DNA from: Apium graveolens
Taxonomy: Eukaryota; Streptophyta; Magnoliopsida; Apiales; Apiaceae
Direction of reading: 5' to 3'
DNA: 64,000 bases
NCBI RefSeq assembly: GCF_009905375.1
Contig: NC_133650.1
Span: 172,254,518 to 172,318,517, forward strand
The first letter of the stretch is position 1. Each line of letters begins with the position of its first letter. A program made the translations under genes and the position numbers. Below, one piece after another: positions 11,136-22,743 of this stretch. The notes below the pieces were generated by a model that made no database searches, was not told the origin of the DNA, and saw nothing but the letters and a program-made list of their open reading frames with translations.

Positions 11136-11699
11136 CTAAAATCTGGAGTTGAATCGAGGATCTCGGTCAGATACGATAGCTACTGGCACTCCATGCCATA
11201 CCACAATTTCCTTAATGTATAGCTCCGCTAATCTATCCACTGTGTAGGTTTCCTTGATTGGAAGAAAGTGCGCTGACTTGGTTAGTCGGTCTACAATTAC
11301 CCATATTGCATCATGGTTAGTCTTAGTCCGGGGTAATCCTACCACAAAATCCATAGCTATCTGCTCCCATTTCCATATCGGAATTTCTAAGGGTTGCAAG
11401 AGTCCGCTTGGTCGCTGGTGTTCTACCTTTACTCTCTGACAGGTCATACACTTACTGACCCACTCCGCTACATCCTTCTTCATGTCAGGCCACCAGTAGT
11501 ACTCCTTCAAATCTTGGTACATTTTAGTGCTTCCTGGGTGGACCGTATATCTAGAGCTGTGTCCTTCCCGTAAAATTTCATCCTTTAATTCTTGGACGTT
11601 AGGGACCCATATCCTGTAGGCATGCCTCCTAATTCCTTTCTCGTCTAGGTCACAGTTGGCCTCTTTTCTGCTTACCAGTTCCTTGTTCTCCTTCAACAC
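11136..11699 (-). pseudogene. Element B integrase: zinc-binding region and core, first part
   Basis: The HHCC zinc region (HSSRYTVHPGSTKMY to KCMTCQRVK, about residues 48-92) is followed by the core with Asp in MDFVVGLPRT and Asp in IVSDRDPRF. The frame stops at TAG where family members have Trp (after RFNSRF). Upstream it is separated from RNase H by a TGA at 11712. Otherwise it is well conserved, which argues for fairly recent decay. Confidence 0.88.
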
Positions 11700-11711
11700 T
11701 ATTTCTTGGCA

Positions 11712-12790
11712 TCACCTAATCTTTTCCAGTAGCTCTGGTTGCATAACCATCTCATACAAACCTTCGGTCCCTGGCTCAGCGACCTTGACCTCAATCTCTA
11801 ACTTGTCAAATTCTCTGATCAAATCCTCTGACGTTATGATCCTTTTTAATCTTTCCTTATGACTAAGGGCATCGGCCACCATATTGGCCTTCCCCGGATG
11901 ATAAAGAATTTTGCAGTCGTAGTCCTTAATCAATTCTAACCACCTTCTCTACCTCATATTTAGCTCCTTCTGGGTGAAGATATATTTAAGACTCTTATGG
12001 TCAGTATAAATCTCACACTTTTCTCCGTATAGGTAATGTTTCCACATCTTAAGGGCAAACACTATGGCGGCTAATTCTAAGTCATGGGTGGGGTACCTAA
12101 CTTCATATTCCTTTAATTGACTGGATGCATAGCCAATCACCTTACCGTGCTGCATCATCACACATCCCAAACCCTTATGGGATGCATCACTATAAATTAC
12201 AAAGTTCCCTTTATCGTCTGGTAGGGCCAGCACTGGGGCCGATACCAACCTTTTCTTCAATTCTTGGAAACTCTCCTCACATTTCTCTGTCCAAAAAAAC
12301 TTTTCCGTTTTTCGAGTAAGTCTAGTCAACGGGCCTGCTATCTTGGAGAAATCCTTTACAGACCTTCGATAATACTCGACCAGTCCAATAATGCTTCTTA
12401 CCTTGGTGGGCGTGGTGGGTTGTTCCCAATTAGGGACAACTTCTATCTTTGCAGGGTCTACGAGAATTCCTTCCTTACTAATCACATGACCCAAAAACTG
12501 AACTTCTTTCAACCAAAATTCACACTTTGAGAATTTAGCATACAATTTTTCTTTCCGTAAGATATCCAATACTATCCTAAGGTGTTCTATATGTTCCTCC
12601 TCCGATCTAGAGTAAATTAGAATATCATCAATGAAGACTATCACGCCTTCGTCCAGATACTTCTTAAAGACTTTATTCATCAGATACATGAAAGCCGCGG
12701 GCGCGTTAGTCAAACCAAATGACATAACTAGGAACTCATAATGTCCGTACCTAGTGCGAAATGCAGTCTTAGGTATATCTTCCGGTTTGA
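11712..12790 (-). pseudogene. Element B reverse transcriptase (C-terminal part) and RNase H
   Basis: RT palm: [12 protein letters not shown], then [10 protein letters not shown] with the catalytic Asp pair, and [11 protein letters not shown]. RNase H follows: [13 protein letters not shown] (Asp), [13 protein letters not shown] (Glu) and [13 protein letters not shown] (Asp). A TAG replaces a Gln codon after ELNMR at 11949, and the frame resumes as [16 protein letters not shown] to EKIR. Protease and the first half of RT are in another frame; the break lies near 12790-12820, where the upstream frame loses the family pattern. Confidence 0.88.
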
Positions 12791-13815
12791 TCTTAAGTTG
12801 ATGGTAATTGTCCTAAGGTCAATCTTGGAAAAACACGTTTCATCTTTTAGTTGGTCAAAGAGGTCATCTATTCTTGCCAATGGGTACTTGTTCTTAATGG
12901 TCAGCTTGTTCAGCTCTCGATAATTGATGCACAGTCTCATGCTGCCGTCCTTCTTCTTCACAAATAATACGGGTGCACCCCACGGGGACATGCTTGGTCT
13001 AATCATTCCTTTATCCAATAGATCTTGCAGTTGACCAGTCAACTCTTTCATCTCGACGGGGGCCAAACGATACGGGGCCTTTGATACTGGTGCCGTGCCA
13101 GGAGCTAAATCAATGGCAAATTCTATCTCCCGATCCGGAGGTAGTCCGGGAAGATCCTTGGGAAATAAATCCTCAAACTCGTTAACTACAGGTATGGTGT
13201 GGATCTCAGGGGTTTCTCGTTTGGTATCCACCACGTGAGCCAAGTAGGCCTCACATCCTTGCCTTAAAAGTCTCTTGGTCTGCACCATAGTTAGAAATTT
13301 CTTGGTTTGCCGTTGCCCCTTAATTATTATACTCTTACCACTAGGTGTTTTCAATTTTACTTTCTTCCCCTCACAATTAATCCAGGCATGGTTTTTAGAT
13401 AGCCAATCCATTCCTAATATCACATCAAACTCCTCTAGTCGAAAGGGAATTAAATCTACTGGGTATCTTACTCCACCTAATTCTAGGTTGCAGTTGGCAT
13501 AAACTTGATTTACAGGGATAATCTCTTGATTAGCTATTTCCACTTGCAAAGATTCTTTCAAAGGTTCCACTTTTAAGTTCAATTTTTCAGAAAATTCCTT
13601 AGATACGAAAGACTTAGTAGCTCCAGAATCAAATAGAATATTGGCGGAATTGGAGTTTAGGAGGAGCGTACCTGCTATAACATTGGTGTTCCTCACGACA
13701 TCTTTCACAGTCATATTAAAGGTCCTGGCAGTCGGCACTCTGTTAGATGCAGCTACACTACCCCTTGAGCTAGCTGGGGCCGCCGCAGGGCAGTCCTTCC
13801 TTATGTGACCTGTCT
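12791..13815 (-). pseudogene. Element B protease and N-terminal reverse transcriptase
   Basis: It starts inside the last gag zinc knuckle (TGHIRKDCP). The aspartic protease motif is [14 protein letters not shown] with Asp at about 13630, intact. It continues with [16 protein letters not shown], the linker [25 protein letters not shown], then RT ([57 protein letters not shown]). The frame breaks after KIDLR. Confidence 0.88.
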
Positions 13816-14948
13816 TTCTTTTCGCACTGGAAACACTTAGCCGCTTCCTGGTTACAAGCTGTGGCATAGTGCCCCACCTTACCATATTTAAAGCATGTCA
13901 CCAGTTTCTGCATACATTGCCCAGAATGCTTCTTACCACAGCTCTTGCATTCTGGCAGATGAGGTCGTGGTTGGCTATGATAAGACATTCCCGTCTGGTT
14001 CCCGCTCTGGGCCACACTCACGCTCCCTGATCCCCTGAATGTTGTACAGCGGTTGGGTTGGGAGGCCGTCCCCCTGACAAACTTACTAGGGAAGCTCCCC
14101 CCTCCCACACTCCTTCTTTGACCATCAAACTTTTGCTTCTTAGTTTGCTTCATTTTCTGGCTCATTTCGCTCCCTGCTTCAGCTATTATGGCCTTCTGCA
14201 CTAGGGTGGCATAGTCAGTTATCTCCAGAGTTTCCAGCTTGTTCTGAATCCACTGCTTCAATCCCTGTTGAAATCTCTCAGCCTTTTGTTCTTCGGTGCC
14301 CACCAGCTGTGGCACAAACCTCGACAATTCGATGAACTTAGCTTCATATTCCGCTCCGCTTATATTTTCTTGTTTCAGCTCTAGGAACTTTCGCTGCATC
14401 TGAACCTCCATAAACTTCGGGACAAACTTCTTTAAAAACAACTCAGTGAATCTTTCCCAAGTAACAATCCCTTGGGGCTCCATATTTTTCTTGGCTTCCC
14501 ACCAATAGTTAGCCTCACCCTTTAAGAGATAAGTGGCAAAATTAGTCTTGTGGGCTTCCTCAGTGCCAATTCGCTCAAAGGTCTTTTCTACCTCTTTTAG
14601 CCAAGCCCTGGCCTGAACTGGGTCAGTAACACCGTGAAACTCTGGGGGCTTGACCAGCTTGAAAGATTTAAATGCATTAGCCATGGCCTGCTGGGGTTGC
14701 TGGCGTGGTCGTTGTTGTTGCGGGTTTTGCCTCAGAAGTTCTACAAACTGCTCCATAGGGTTCACTGGCATTTCCATCCCCTGAGTATCTTCAGCCTCTG
14801 ACTCTTCATAGTCCTCATCATCATACTCATTTTGTTCTTCGTTAATTCTTAATGGTGGGGTCTGTGCTCGATGCCCTTGTTCATTATTACTGCCCTGGCT
14901 GCCAGATGCAGCCGGGCGAGTTCTTGTTACTCTTCTCCTTGGTGGCAT
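13805..14948 (-). pseudogene. Element B gag (capsid and nucleocapsid)
   Basis: Starts at the ATG at 14948 (MPPRRRVTRTRPA). An acidic N-terminal part is followed by the retrotransposon gag domain (PPEFHGVTDPVQARAWLKEV, FATYLLKGEANYWWEAKK, ERFTELFLKKFVP, EYEAKFIELSRFVP). The Cys-rich end has CKSCGKKHSGQC and [14 protein letters not shown], with Tyr for the second Cys, so that knuckle is damaged. A third knuckle is interrupted by one extra A in an A/G run near 13815, which takes gag out of frame with protease. In relatives gag-pol is one frame, so this is a mutation rather than a programmed shift. Confidence 0.9.
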
Positions 14949-15388
14949 TTTCCTGTTACATAAACTTATTTAGGTTGTTTTCATTTGCCAATTCTCATGC
15001 TTTCTGATTTGTTATGACAATATGTAATTATGCAGGCATGAAAGAAGATTAAACCACAATCTAGAAATCGCAACTAATCAACACGATAATTATACATAAT
15101 TTGGCCATATGCCAGGTCTGGGTACAACATACTGAATAATAAAAGTAAAATCTGCCTTAATACAATAATCCTTAGCTGGTGGCACTATCAAAGACAACAA
15201 CCCAAAACAACTATCACAAAACAACTAAGTACCACAGCTGAGGAACAACAACCAACTACTAACAGTGTCCATTAGCCACGAGCAACATCACGAATCCGCC
15301 TCATAGCGCGGACCACAACCCTGATAACCTCGCGCCTACTCACCAAGTCAAGCTTTGGGGATAAGAGGTGAATCTTACAGATGGTCCT
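14949..15388 (-). other. Spacer between pre-gag ORF and gag of element B
   Basis: About 440 bp with no convincing ORF on either strand. It would be the untranslated stretch leading to gag; the equivalent in element A is 20331-20729. Confidence 0.6.
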
Positions 15389-16122
15389 CTACTCTATCCG
15401 GCGAATGGTCCTGCGCACGCGTTGGGTGCTGGGGTATCCACGCCTGCCTTGGGCCTCTATCCTCATGTGCCGCTCGATGGAAATATGGTCCCTCAGCTCG
15501 ACAATACGGGCCTCAGCCACTGTCTGATCAGTAGCATAACGACCTACCACCCAGTCATGAACTGCTAGGGATATGACTGGTAGGGGTGGTGGAAGTGGGG
15601 AATCTGCAGGAGTCGCTGCCACACCGTCCAGAATAGGGTCCATACCGTCGTCGGTCTCAGTCCGCGCAGGACTCACTGGTACAGGGGACGGGGTGGGTAT
15701 CCTCACTGGGTGGCTACCCCTAGCTCCGCCTCTAACTCCTCAGTCAGTGCAGTGACTCTGGCCTGCAGAGCTATCATCCTATCCATCAAATCTACTACTC
15801 CCGTCTCGCTCTCGAGCTCAACGACTCGAGCCTGGGCTGCTGAGATCCGATCTAATAAACGCTCTATCGACCTCTGATGAACATCCACCCTCATCATTTC
15901 TGGACACGGAACCTCCGTGCTGCCGTATGGAATATCCTCAAGAGGGGCTATCTCAGTGTCTGGCTCAGTGGGGTCCTCCTCCGGGTCCTCCTCAGGGTCA
16001 GTCTCCGGGTACTCGAATACCTCTAAGCCCACAGTGGGGGCAGGGTCTGCTACCTCGATCTCAGCTAAAAGGGCCTCATCATGCTCTCTCTCGTACGCCT
16101 CTACAGCCTCAGGGTTTAACAC
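15389..16122 (-). pseudogene. Pre-gag ORF of element B (acidic, coiled-coil), one frameshift
   Basis: Two overlapping frames, 16122-15703 and 15706-15389, appear to be one broken gene. The first reads MLNPEAVEAYEREHDEALLA, then acidic ETDPEEDPEEDPTEPD, then two helix-like blocks (RSIERLLDRISAAQARVVEL; MIALQARVTALTEELEAEL). The second is Pro-rich (ADSPLPPPLPVIS), then QTVAEARIVELRDHISIERH and a basic end. EREHDEALL and VAEAR.xE match the pre-gag ORF of element A. It lies just after the primer site. No enzyme motif is visible and the function is unknown. Confidence 0.6.
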
Positions 16123-16295
16123 ATCGGGTACCTACAAGTCATTTAACACACGCATTACTATCCTTGGATACTTAAATCACCCATAAGGGTTCTTAATGTC
16201 AGTGCTACCCCCGTAGCCCGACTACGAACTCTATGTGAGTTCTAGTTCATTGATTTAGTTGATTCACCTAACGTTTCTGAGACCTATAACCTAGG

Positions 16296-16306
16296 GCTCT
16301 GATACC
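16296..16306 (-). other. Primer binding site, element B
   Basis: On the - strand this reads GGTATCAGAGC, complementary to the 3' end of initiator Met tRNA, 4 nt inside the 5' LTR edge. Confidence 0.85.
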
Positions 16307-16310
16307 CTTC

Positions 16311-19300
16311 TATAACACCCCCAAATTCAAGGTCGGGAATTCGGGTCGTTACGATCACTTAATATTGTCTAATAAATAATTAATCCTCTTTTCATATCAT
16401 TACTCGACCTTTTAATCAAACTCACACACACAGGTTATATGCTCAGAAACATTACTAAATTAACGTTAAAGTATTTAAGTTATTACAGATCAAAGGAAAT
16501 TATCTCAAAAGAGTGAATGCCGAGAACACCTCTACATGAGACTGGCTCGGGTCACAAATAATGTTGGTTCAAGTACTCAAAAGGAAACTATCTCTATTCG
16601 TCTACCTGAGGTGGCTGGCGGACGAACAATCTATGGTACTCGCGTGCGTCCCCTACCCGTTTGCGGGCAATCATCCTGGTTCGGGCCATGCTGGTAATCC
16701 GTTGTGATATGATATTTATAAAAGCAAGAGTGAGCACTAATGCTCAGTAAGATATAGATATCCATTATCTCAATATAATCATTTAGGGAAAAATAACCAT
16801 TAGGCGTTGTATATCCAAGGTTTCTAAAAGTTTATATGCTTGTCAATTTTATGAAAAACTCAACTTTAACTGTATCAGTTTAATCGGCTTATACTCGTAC
16901 TCATTTTATCTTAAAATCTCAATATGATGCTTGAACCAAGATTCTCATATGGATGTGATATATGTACATCAACATCCTTATTTAAAACTTAGCCTTATCG
17001 GCCTTCGGTTGTAGGTTTCACAATAATTTATCCAAAGTGGAGGAAGGGACTATACTGGAATAAACCACGTACTGGTGATCAGCGGAATACGAAATTTTCT
17101 CTACTAGTAGAAGGAATACAAACCTTGCCGCCTTCAGGCTTATCAAGACATTACACGATGGTTGCCCATTTCCGTGCAAGTCTGAAAGTCAATGGTCGCA
17201 GAGACCATATAACTGTATACTGCGCCACTCCGCGCTTGATCACTACACGATACCTCTCCGTGCTGGGTAGGCCACATTCCAGTCCCAAAATAATTATATC
17301 ATTTACATGAAATCCTTTACCGAAGGAATATATCGTTCTTAGTTGACCTTTAAACAAGGTAATTTATCCGTCACTTTTATTATAATTGATCCTTGGGAGT
17401 TGTCGGAGTTTTGAATTTAAAATCGTTTTCGACCCTTAACCGTAGTAGAGTTTTACATATATTGTTAACTTATTTTTCATTGAGCGAGGAAGCAAAACCT
17501 TCATGCCTCTAGACTAAGTTCCCTAAGGTTTTGATAAGTTTCAGATGATTGATCTCTTCCGAGAAATTTTGAATAATTTAGAAAGTATCCTTGGGAACTA
17601 TGTCTATTTTTAAATGATTTTTAGAGGTACGTAATATTAAATATTTATGGTCTCATAATATTTTTAAGAAGGGTTCAATGAATTGATAAAACCTGAAGTA
17701 CAAAATGTTTCTTAATAAGGTTCAATGAATTGATAAAACCTGAAGTACAAAATGTTTCTTAATAAGGTTCAATGAATTGATAAAAATCTTAATTAAATAC
17801 TTAAGACGGGATTCGACATCTTATAATTATCCTTCGAATGGTTACATACGTTTTAGATAGAGTGAATTGATTTAAAAACTTTTCAATATCTCTTTAAGTA
17901 TTTTCCGGATATTTTAGTAACTCTTTAGGTATTACTTATAAATAAATAATCAAGTAGGATATCCCTTGAGTGAGTATTCGATTACCTCTTTTAGTTATAA
18001 ATCAAATCTCAATCGTTCGCTTAATATGTATGTTACGCGAAAGTACTTTGTTTATTGAAATCGAAATTTTCCGCGTCCGGCTCGTTCCGGGATTAAATCG
18101 ATTTAAAAATATCTCCGACTCCCACTATCTTGTATTATATTAAAATTACGTTTCAATTTCTCATACTCATATAAAACAAAGTTCGTTTTCGTAAACAATC
18201 GCATAATTGGAATGTATTAATATCACAAACAAGCATATATTTTCGAACTGTAAATCATGGCATCAATATCACAAAAGTATATATAACATGGATAATTTGT
18301 GTTAGGGTTTCGTAAACTTGCCTCGAGTAATCGAAGTGGTATGGTCTCTGGTGTTCGGTTGGCGATCTATAAACAATAACCAACGGTCTAAGTTAGTACG
18401 CGATTAACGTCTCGCTTTTATTAAGCAACTTTCGTAACTACTCAAGTATAACGAATATCCGATCATCACATTCTCAACACTTATATTCTCACTTTATAAC
18501 AAGGTCGAGTTTTGAAATCGATCGTTCGCTTTAGAAAGTCCATTTCGAGTTTTAAGCTCGAACGTGAGAAAACGTGCGTCAAAACTAGGTTTTTATGCGT
18601 TTCTCGCTTGCGCTCGCTTTACCAACACATTTTTTATAAAATCGAAAAATTAATATTTTCTCAAAATTATTTTTGGACAGTGTTCTCTACTGTCATATCC
18701 ATCTTTCATAATTTTTCCAGAATCTCGAAATTATTATAAGCCCTTCAAAATCACCATGCAAGTGGACTTAAGTGCAGTTGGCTAATCGCAGAAATGTTTT
18801 ACACTAAAATGACCATAACTCCTAAACTGTAAATATCCTCATGATGATCTACACATGTATAGAAATTAAAAAACAAGATCTATCTAGTCATGGCCATTGG
18901 TTTTCAAATTTTAACTATTTTCATGGCCGAATGTCCTGCAGAAAACAGATCAAGTGCAAGAATGCCCAAACTCAATTTCTACTACTTGATCTTAACACAA
19001 TCACTACCTATAACCATCATAAACACAAGTACTTCTCAAGATCCACCCACATACACCTTATATGCTCTATCTAGTACCACATACATGGATTACAACTCAA
19101 CATCTCAAGCCTTTAGCAAGAACATAATCAATACAAACTCAAACAAACACAATCCTTTGGATCTTAACACTACAACAAACATAACTCTTAAATCCAACCA
19201 TAAAACCTTAAAGGGTTGAAAGTTATACCTTATTGGACACTAGGAAGGTTAGTTCTAGGATTATTGAGTCTTGGTTTGCTTAGAAAACACTTAGAAGGGC

Positions 19301-20241
19301 TAGATCCTTAAGAAACAAAACCAAGAAACAAGTTAGAATTTCGGAGTTACTTTTCAGCACCTCATTCAAACATTTTTATAAACTTGAAACAATATAATTT
19401 GAGGCTGAAATTTGGTACGAAGCTTAGCCATGATATAGAGAAGCTAAGGTAAAAATTTTATGATATTTGAATGAGTACATTTTGAGTAATGTATTTTTCT
19501 TTCTCCCTTGCTCAGAAAATTCGAACTGCTGGAATGAAAAATGGGAGAGCTTTAAGTGAGGGAAAAGGGGTTGTTTTATTTTGTGGCTAAAGTGTGGGAG
19601 TGTATAATGAATATATGGGATGTATGCAGCAGATTTGACAATAATTTGGCAAAGGTATGGGTTGGTTTGATTGTGTGGGGAAGTGAGAAAAGGGAGAAGT
19701 ATGGCTTGTGTACTTGTTTGTCTCCCATCACTATTCAACACTATTCCACTAACTATTCTAGTTAACTTCTAATCATCTAGTTACACTCCTAACTACTAGT
19801 TAGGACTTGGTTATGTATGGCCAACTTGCATGGGATTTAATTTCTCATTCGTTTATTTATCGTAAACGCAATCGTCATTCCATTCCGATAGTTTCCACGT
19901 ATAACGACTTGTTTCGTAGCGATTTCTTTTATCGCTTATAATCCTATAACCAATTCCATTCCTTCTCTTGATCATAGAAACACCTTGATATATTATTTAT
20001 TTCATATAGTATTCCGGTTCTACGCCATTCTTTACGGATACGAAAACACGTAGTATAATCGTGAATCTTCGAATTCCGTCGGCTTTTACATTCACTTATT
20101 TTCCTCAATAAACAAGAATATGATCTCGGATTCTCAAAATTCCACTATTAATTTTATGATGATCCCCATACGTATTACTTAATCAGCTCAAATTACTATT
20201 CACAGAAGTTTTAAAATATTACAAAAATCAGGGTTCTTACA
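16311..20241 (-). repeat. 5' LTR of element B (B2)
   Basis: 3931 bp; its inner edge is mutated (TATAACACCC where B1 has TGTAACACCC). It carries three copies of a 47-bp unit (TTCAATGAATTGATAAAACC and following, 17677-17785) against two in B1. It also has about 34 bp at 18733-18768 that B1 lacks. The H3-tail-like ORF lies at 16594-16689. Confidence 0.92.
16594..16689 (-). CDS. Histone H3 tail-like short ORF in LTR B2 (31 residues, intact)
   Basis: ATG at 16689, stop TAG at 16594. It opens MARTRMIARKRVGDAREY and ends VRQPPQVDE. MART and ARK match the H3 tail MARTKQTARK in register; Arg stands at the place of Lys4 and Lys is kept at the place of Lys9. Met followed by Ala is normally trimmed, which would leave the free Ala-Arg-Thr end that H3 has. 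The ORF is 9 nt from the acceptor position, although the acceptor itself is CAACGG in this copy. Product and function are inferred only. Confidence 0.6.
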   Translation of the reverse strand: MARTRMIARKRVGDAREYHRLFVRQPPQVDE

Positions 20242-20246
20242 GACAA
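20242..20246 (+). other. Target-site duplication of element B, right copy
   Basis: GACAA follows the LTR B edge GTTCTTACA and pairs with AACAA at 6424-6428. Confidence 0.6.
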
Positions 20247-20330
20247 GGCAAGATATCTAGGAGGCAGGCTGATTACATTTTCCGACGTGCGATGGAGAGA
20301 GTGTGGGAGTTGACCCGCTCCGGTGATTGA
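20247..20330 (+). pseudogene. 3' end of element A pre-gag ORF, severed by element B
   Basis: Directly after the B insertion a frame reads GKISRRQADYIFRRAMERVW, then ELTRSGD and TGA at 20328. It is basic and helical, comparable to the basic end of the B pre-gag ORF (QRVRRTIRRIE). This places the B insertion inside the pre-gag gene. Confidence 0.45.
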
Positions 20331-20729
20331 TTCAGGACCAGTGATGTGGTAGTCTAGTCGTCTAGTTAGTCGAGGCCATAGTAAGAGCCAGTTTTCCGGG
20401 ATAGTTGACTTGTATATAGTATCCCTTTCTCTGACTAGACAGATAGACTCGTGTATTTCATTTTTGGGCAGATGACTGTAGCATTGTTGTACTTTTGACC
20501 AGATCGAACTATGTATTTCTCGCATTATGTATATATTTGTTTCCTTTCAGTTCAGTTCCTTAGTGACGAGATCAATGTTTTTATCGTTATTATTACTGCA
20601 CTTCTTATTAGAACTGTCATAATATAATAGAATTGTGAGATACATTCTCCCCACTATAGAAACTGTGCAAGGAACAATCTTATGTATGATTGTGACCTAA
20701 CGTTGAATTTTCCAAAATTTATCAGTATC
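20331..20729 (+). other. Spacer before gag of element A
   Basis: Roughly 400 bp with no supportable ORF. It corresponds to the untranslated spacer of element B at 14949-15388. Confidence 0.55.
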
Positions 20730-21990
20730 ATGCTGCCAAGAAGGATTGGAACCAGGGCGAACCCTGGATTTGAGGACCAGGGAAGCCATAACCAGGATGG
20801 TAGGAACCAAGAACACAGTGAAGAGGAAGACGAGGATTATGTCGAACAGGATGACTCCCAGTATGAAGAGGAGGAGCAGACATTTGATGTGGAAGGATTT
20901 AAGATAGAGGCTGAAGAAGGAAAAACTGAGGTTGAGCAACAAGTACCAAACCCATGCATGGATCCCATGGGGCAGTTCATGAACTACTAAGGCAGAACTT
21001 GGAATGTCAACCCAACCCACCCCCTCAAGGAAATAACAATGTTGTGGAAAATTCTTTCAGGGCTTTCAAGTCCCTTAAGCCCCCTGAGTTCCACGGATCA
21101 GCCGACCCAGTTGAGGCAAGGGCATGGCTAAAGGAAATGGAGAAATCCTTTGAGATTCTGAGTACCGATGAGGCACAGAAGACTATATTTGCTACCTACC
21201 TTCTAAAAGGAGAGGCCAACTACTGGTGGGAGGCCAAGAAAAACATGGAGACAGATGTTGTCATAACCTAGGAGAGGTTCTGTCAGTTATTTTTGGGGAA
21301 ATACTTCCCGAGGTTAATGGAGAACCAGATGGAGCTCAAGATCTTGGAGCTAAAGTAGAATAACTTATCTGTAGAAGAGTACGAAGAAAAATTTAATGAG
21401 TTATCAAGGTTTGTGCCGAAGTTTGTGAGCACCGAGGAAAAGAAAGCTAGGAGGTTTCAGCAGGGACTGAAATCGTGGATTCAGAATAGGGTGGCAATCA
21501 TTGAGCTTACATATTATGCCACTCTGGTGCAAAAGGAAACAATTGCAGAAGCCGGAAGTGAACAGATGTAGAAGGAAAGAGAAAAGAAGGGAATAAAGAG
21601 GAAAAGTATGAGCATGGGCGGAGGTCCCGCAGGAGGGAGCTTCCCGACTAGATTTAATCGAGGAGCAATGTCCCTACCGGGAAGTAGTACTGGGTTTAAG
21701 CGGCCCATAAGTGTGAATGTGATCCAGAGCGGCTAGGAGTCAGGAATGTCCTATTCTAACCAGTCTCAACCCCCATTACCAGCCTGTAACACTTGTGAAA
21801 GGATGCACTCTGGGGATTATAAAGGAAAGCCAGTAACCTGCTTTAAGTGTGGCCGAGAGGGTCACTATTCAACTAAGTGCCCTTCATCAACCCCCGCCGT
21901 CATTCCAACCACCACTTGTCATCAGTCTGGACGCCCGGGTCATTGGAAGGGGGAATGCCCAATGAACAAACCAGCAGCTTCAGGAGCAAG
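20730..21990 (+). pseudogene. Element A gag
   Basis: ATG at 20730 (MLPRRIGTRANPG), an acidic stretch, then the gag domain (PPEFHGSADPVEARAWLKEM, FATYLLKGEANYWWEAKK, EYEEKFNELSRFVPKF) and zinc knuckles CNTCERMHSGD and CFKCGREGHYSTKC; a third (CHQSGRPGHWKGEC) has Ser for Cys. One G is missing in the GQFMELL codons near 20985. Stops follow at 21269 (TAG for Trp), 21356, 21569 and 21734. Clearly dead. Confidence 0.9.
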
Positions 21991-22743
21991 CAGGGCTACC
22001 TCCAATAAGCCACCTACTGCGAGGACTTTCAATATGACAGTTCAAGATGCTATGAAAGACTCAGATGTGATAGCATGTACACTTTCTCTAAATTCAGTGA
22101 GTGCAAATGTTTTATTTGATTCGAGATTAACCAAATCTTTTATATCGAGGGACTTTGTGCATAAATTAAGAATTAAGGATGAACCGTTGATAGAACCCTT
22201 ACTAATAGAAATAGCCAACCATGAAGTTATTCCTGTTAACCAGATTCACCCAGTCTGTGAGTTAGGCATAGGGGAACTATCGTTTAATGTTGATCTAATT
22301 CCTTTTAAATTAGTGGAATTTGATGTAATTTTGGGAATCGACTGGCTATCTAGCAATAATGCTCAGATAGACTGTAAGGGGAAGAAAGTTAAGTTGAATA
22401 TCCCAGGGAAGAAAAAAGTCATATTTAGAGGGAAGAGGCAGACGCATAAATTTTTGACCATGGCCCAGGCTAATAAGATGCTACGAAAAGGAAATGAGGC
22501 TTGCCTAGCCTATGTGGCGGACAAGCAGAAGGAGGTGCCCAACTTGCAAGACATTCCGGTAGTCAACAAATTTGAAGATATATTCCCACAAGACCTTCCG
22601 GGACTACCACCCGATAGAGTGATTAAATTTGCTATTAAGTTGGCCCCATGGACGGCGCCAGTTTTAAAGGCACCATACCGGTTAGCCCCATTAGAAATGA
22701 AGGAACTGGCTACCAATTACAAGAACTTTTGGATAAGGGTATG
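21991..22743 (+). pseudogene. Element A protease and linker to RT
   Basis: The frame [11 protein letters not shown] leads to the protease. The active site reads VLFDSRLTKSFIS instead of the family FDSGATKSF: the Gly after Asp-Ser is Arg, which should abolish activity. It continues [29 protein letters not shown] and [15 protein letters not shown] missing C near 22716 moves the rest out of frame. Confidence 0.88.

Larger units (their letters stand above)
6429..20241 (-). mobile_element. Element B: Tekay/Del-like Ty3/gypsy retrotransposon nested in element A
   Basis: A complete but inactive element on the - strand, 13.8 kb. Reading right to left: 5' LTR (20241-16311), Met-tRNA primer site (16306-16296), pre-gag ORF, gag, PR, RT, RH, IN with chromodomain-like tail, polypurine tract (10291-10281), 3' LTR (10279-6429). 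It interrupts the pre-gag ORF of A, so it is younger than A. Coding damage is lighter than in A: about three frameshifts and several stops. Confidence 0.93.

Noticed and set aside
16296..16306. Part of a tRNA gene (GGTATCAGAGC)
   Set aside because: It is only the primer-binding complement of a tRNA 3' end beside an LTR; no cloverleaf arms are present.
16594..16689. Fragment of a true histone H3 gene
   Set aside because: Only the first 10-15 residues resemble H3; no sequence like the H3 core follows, and the ORF sits at a fixed place in several LTR families.
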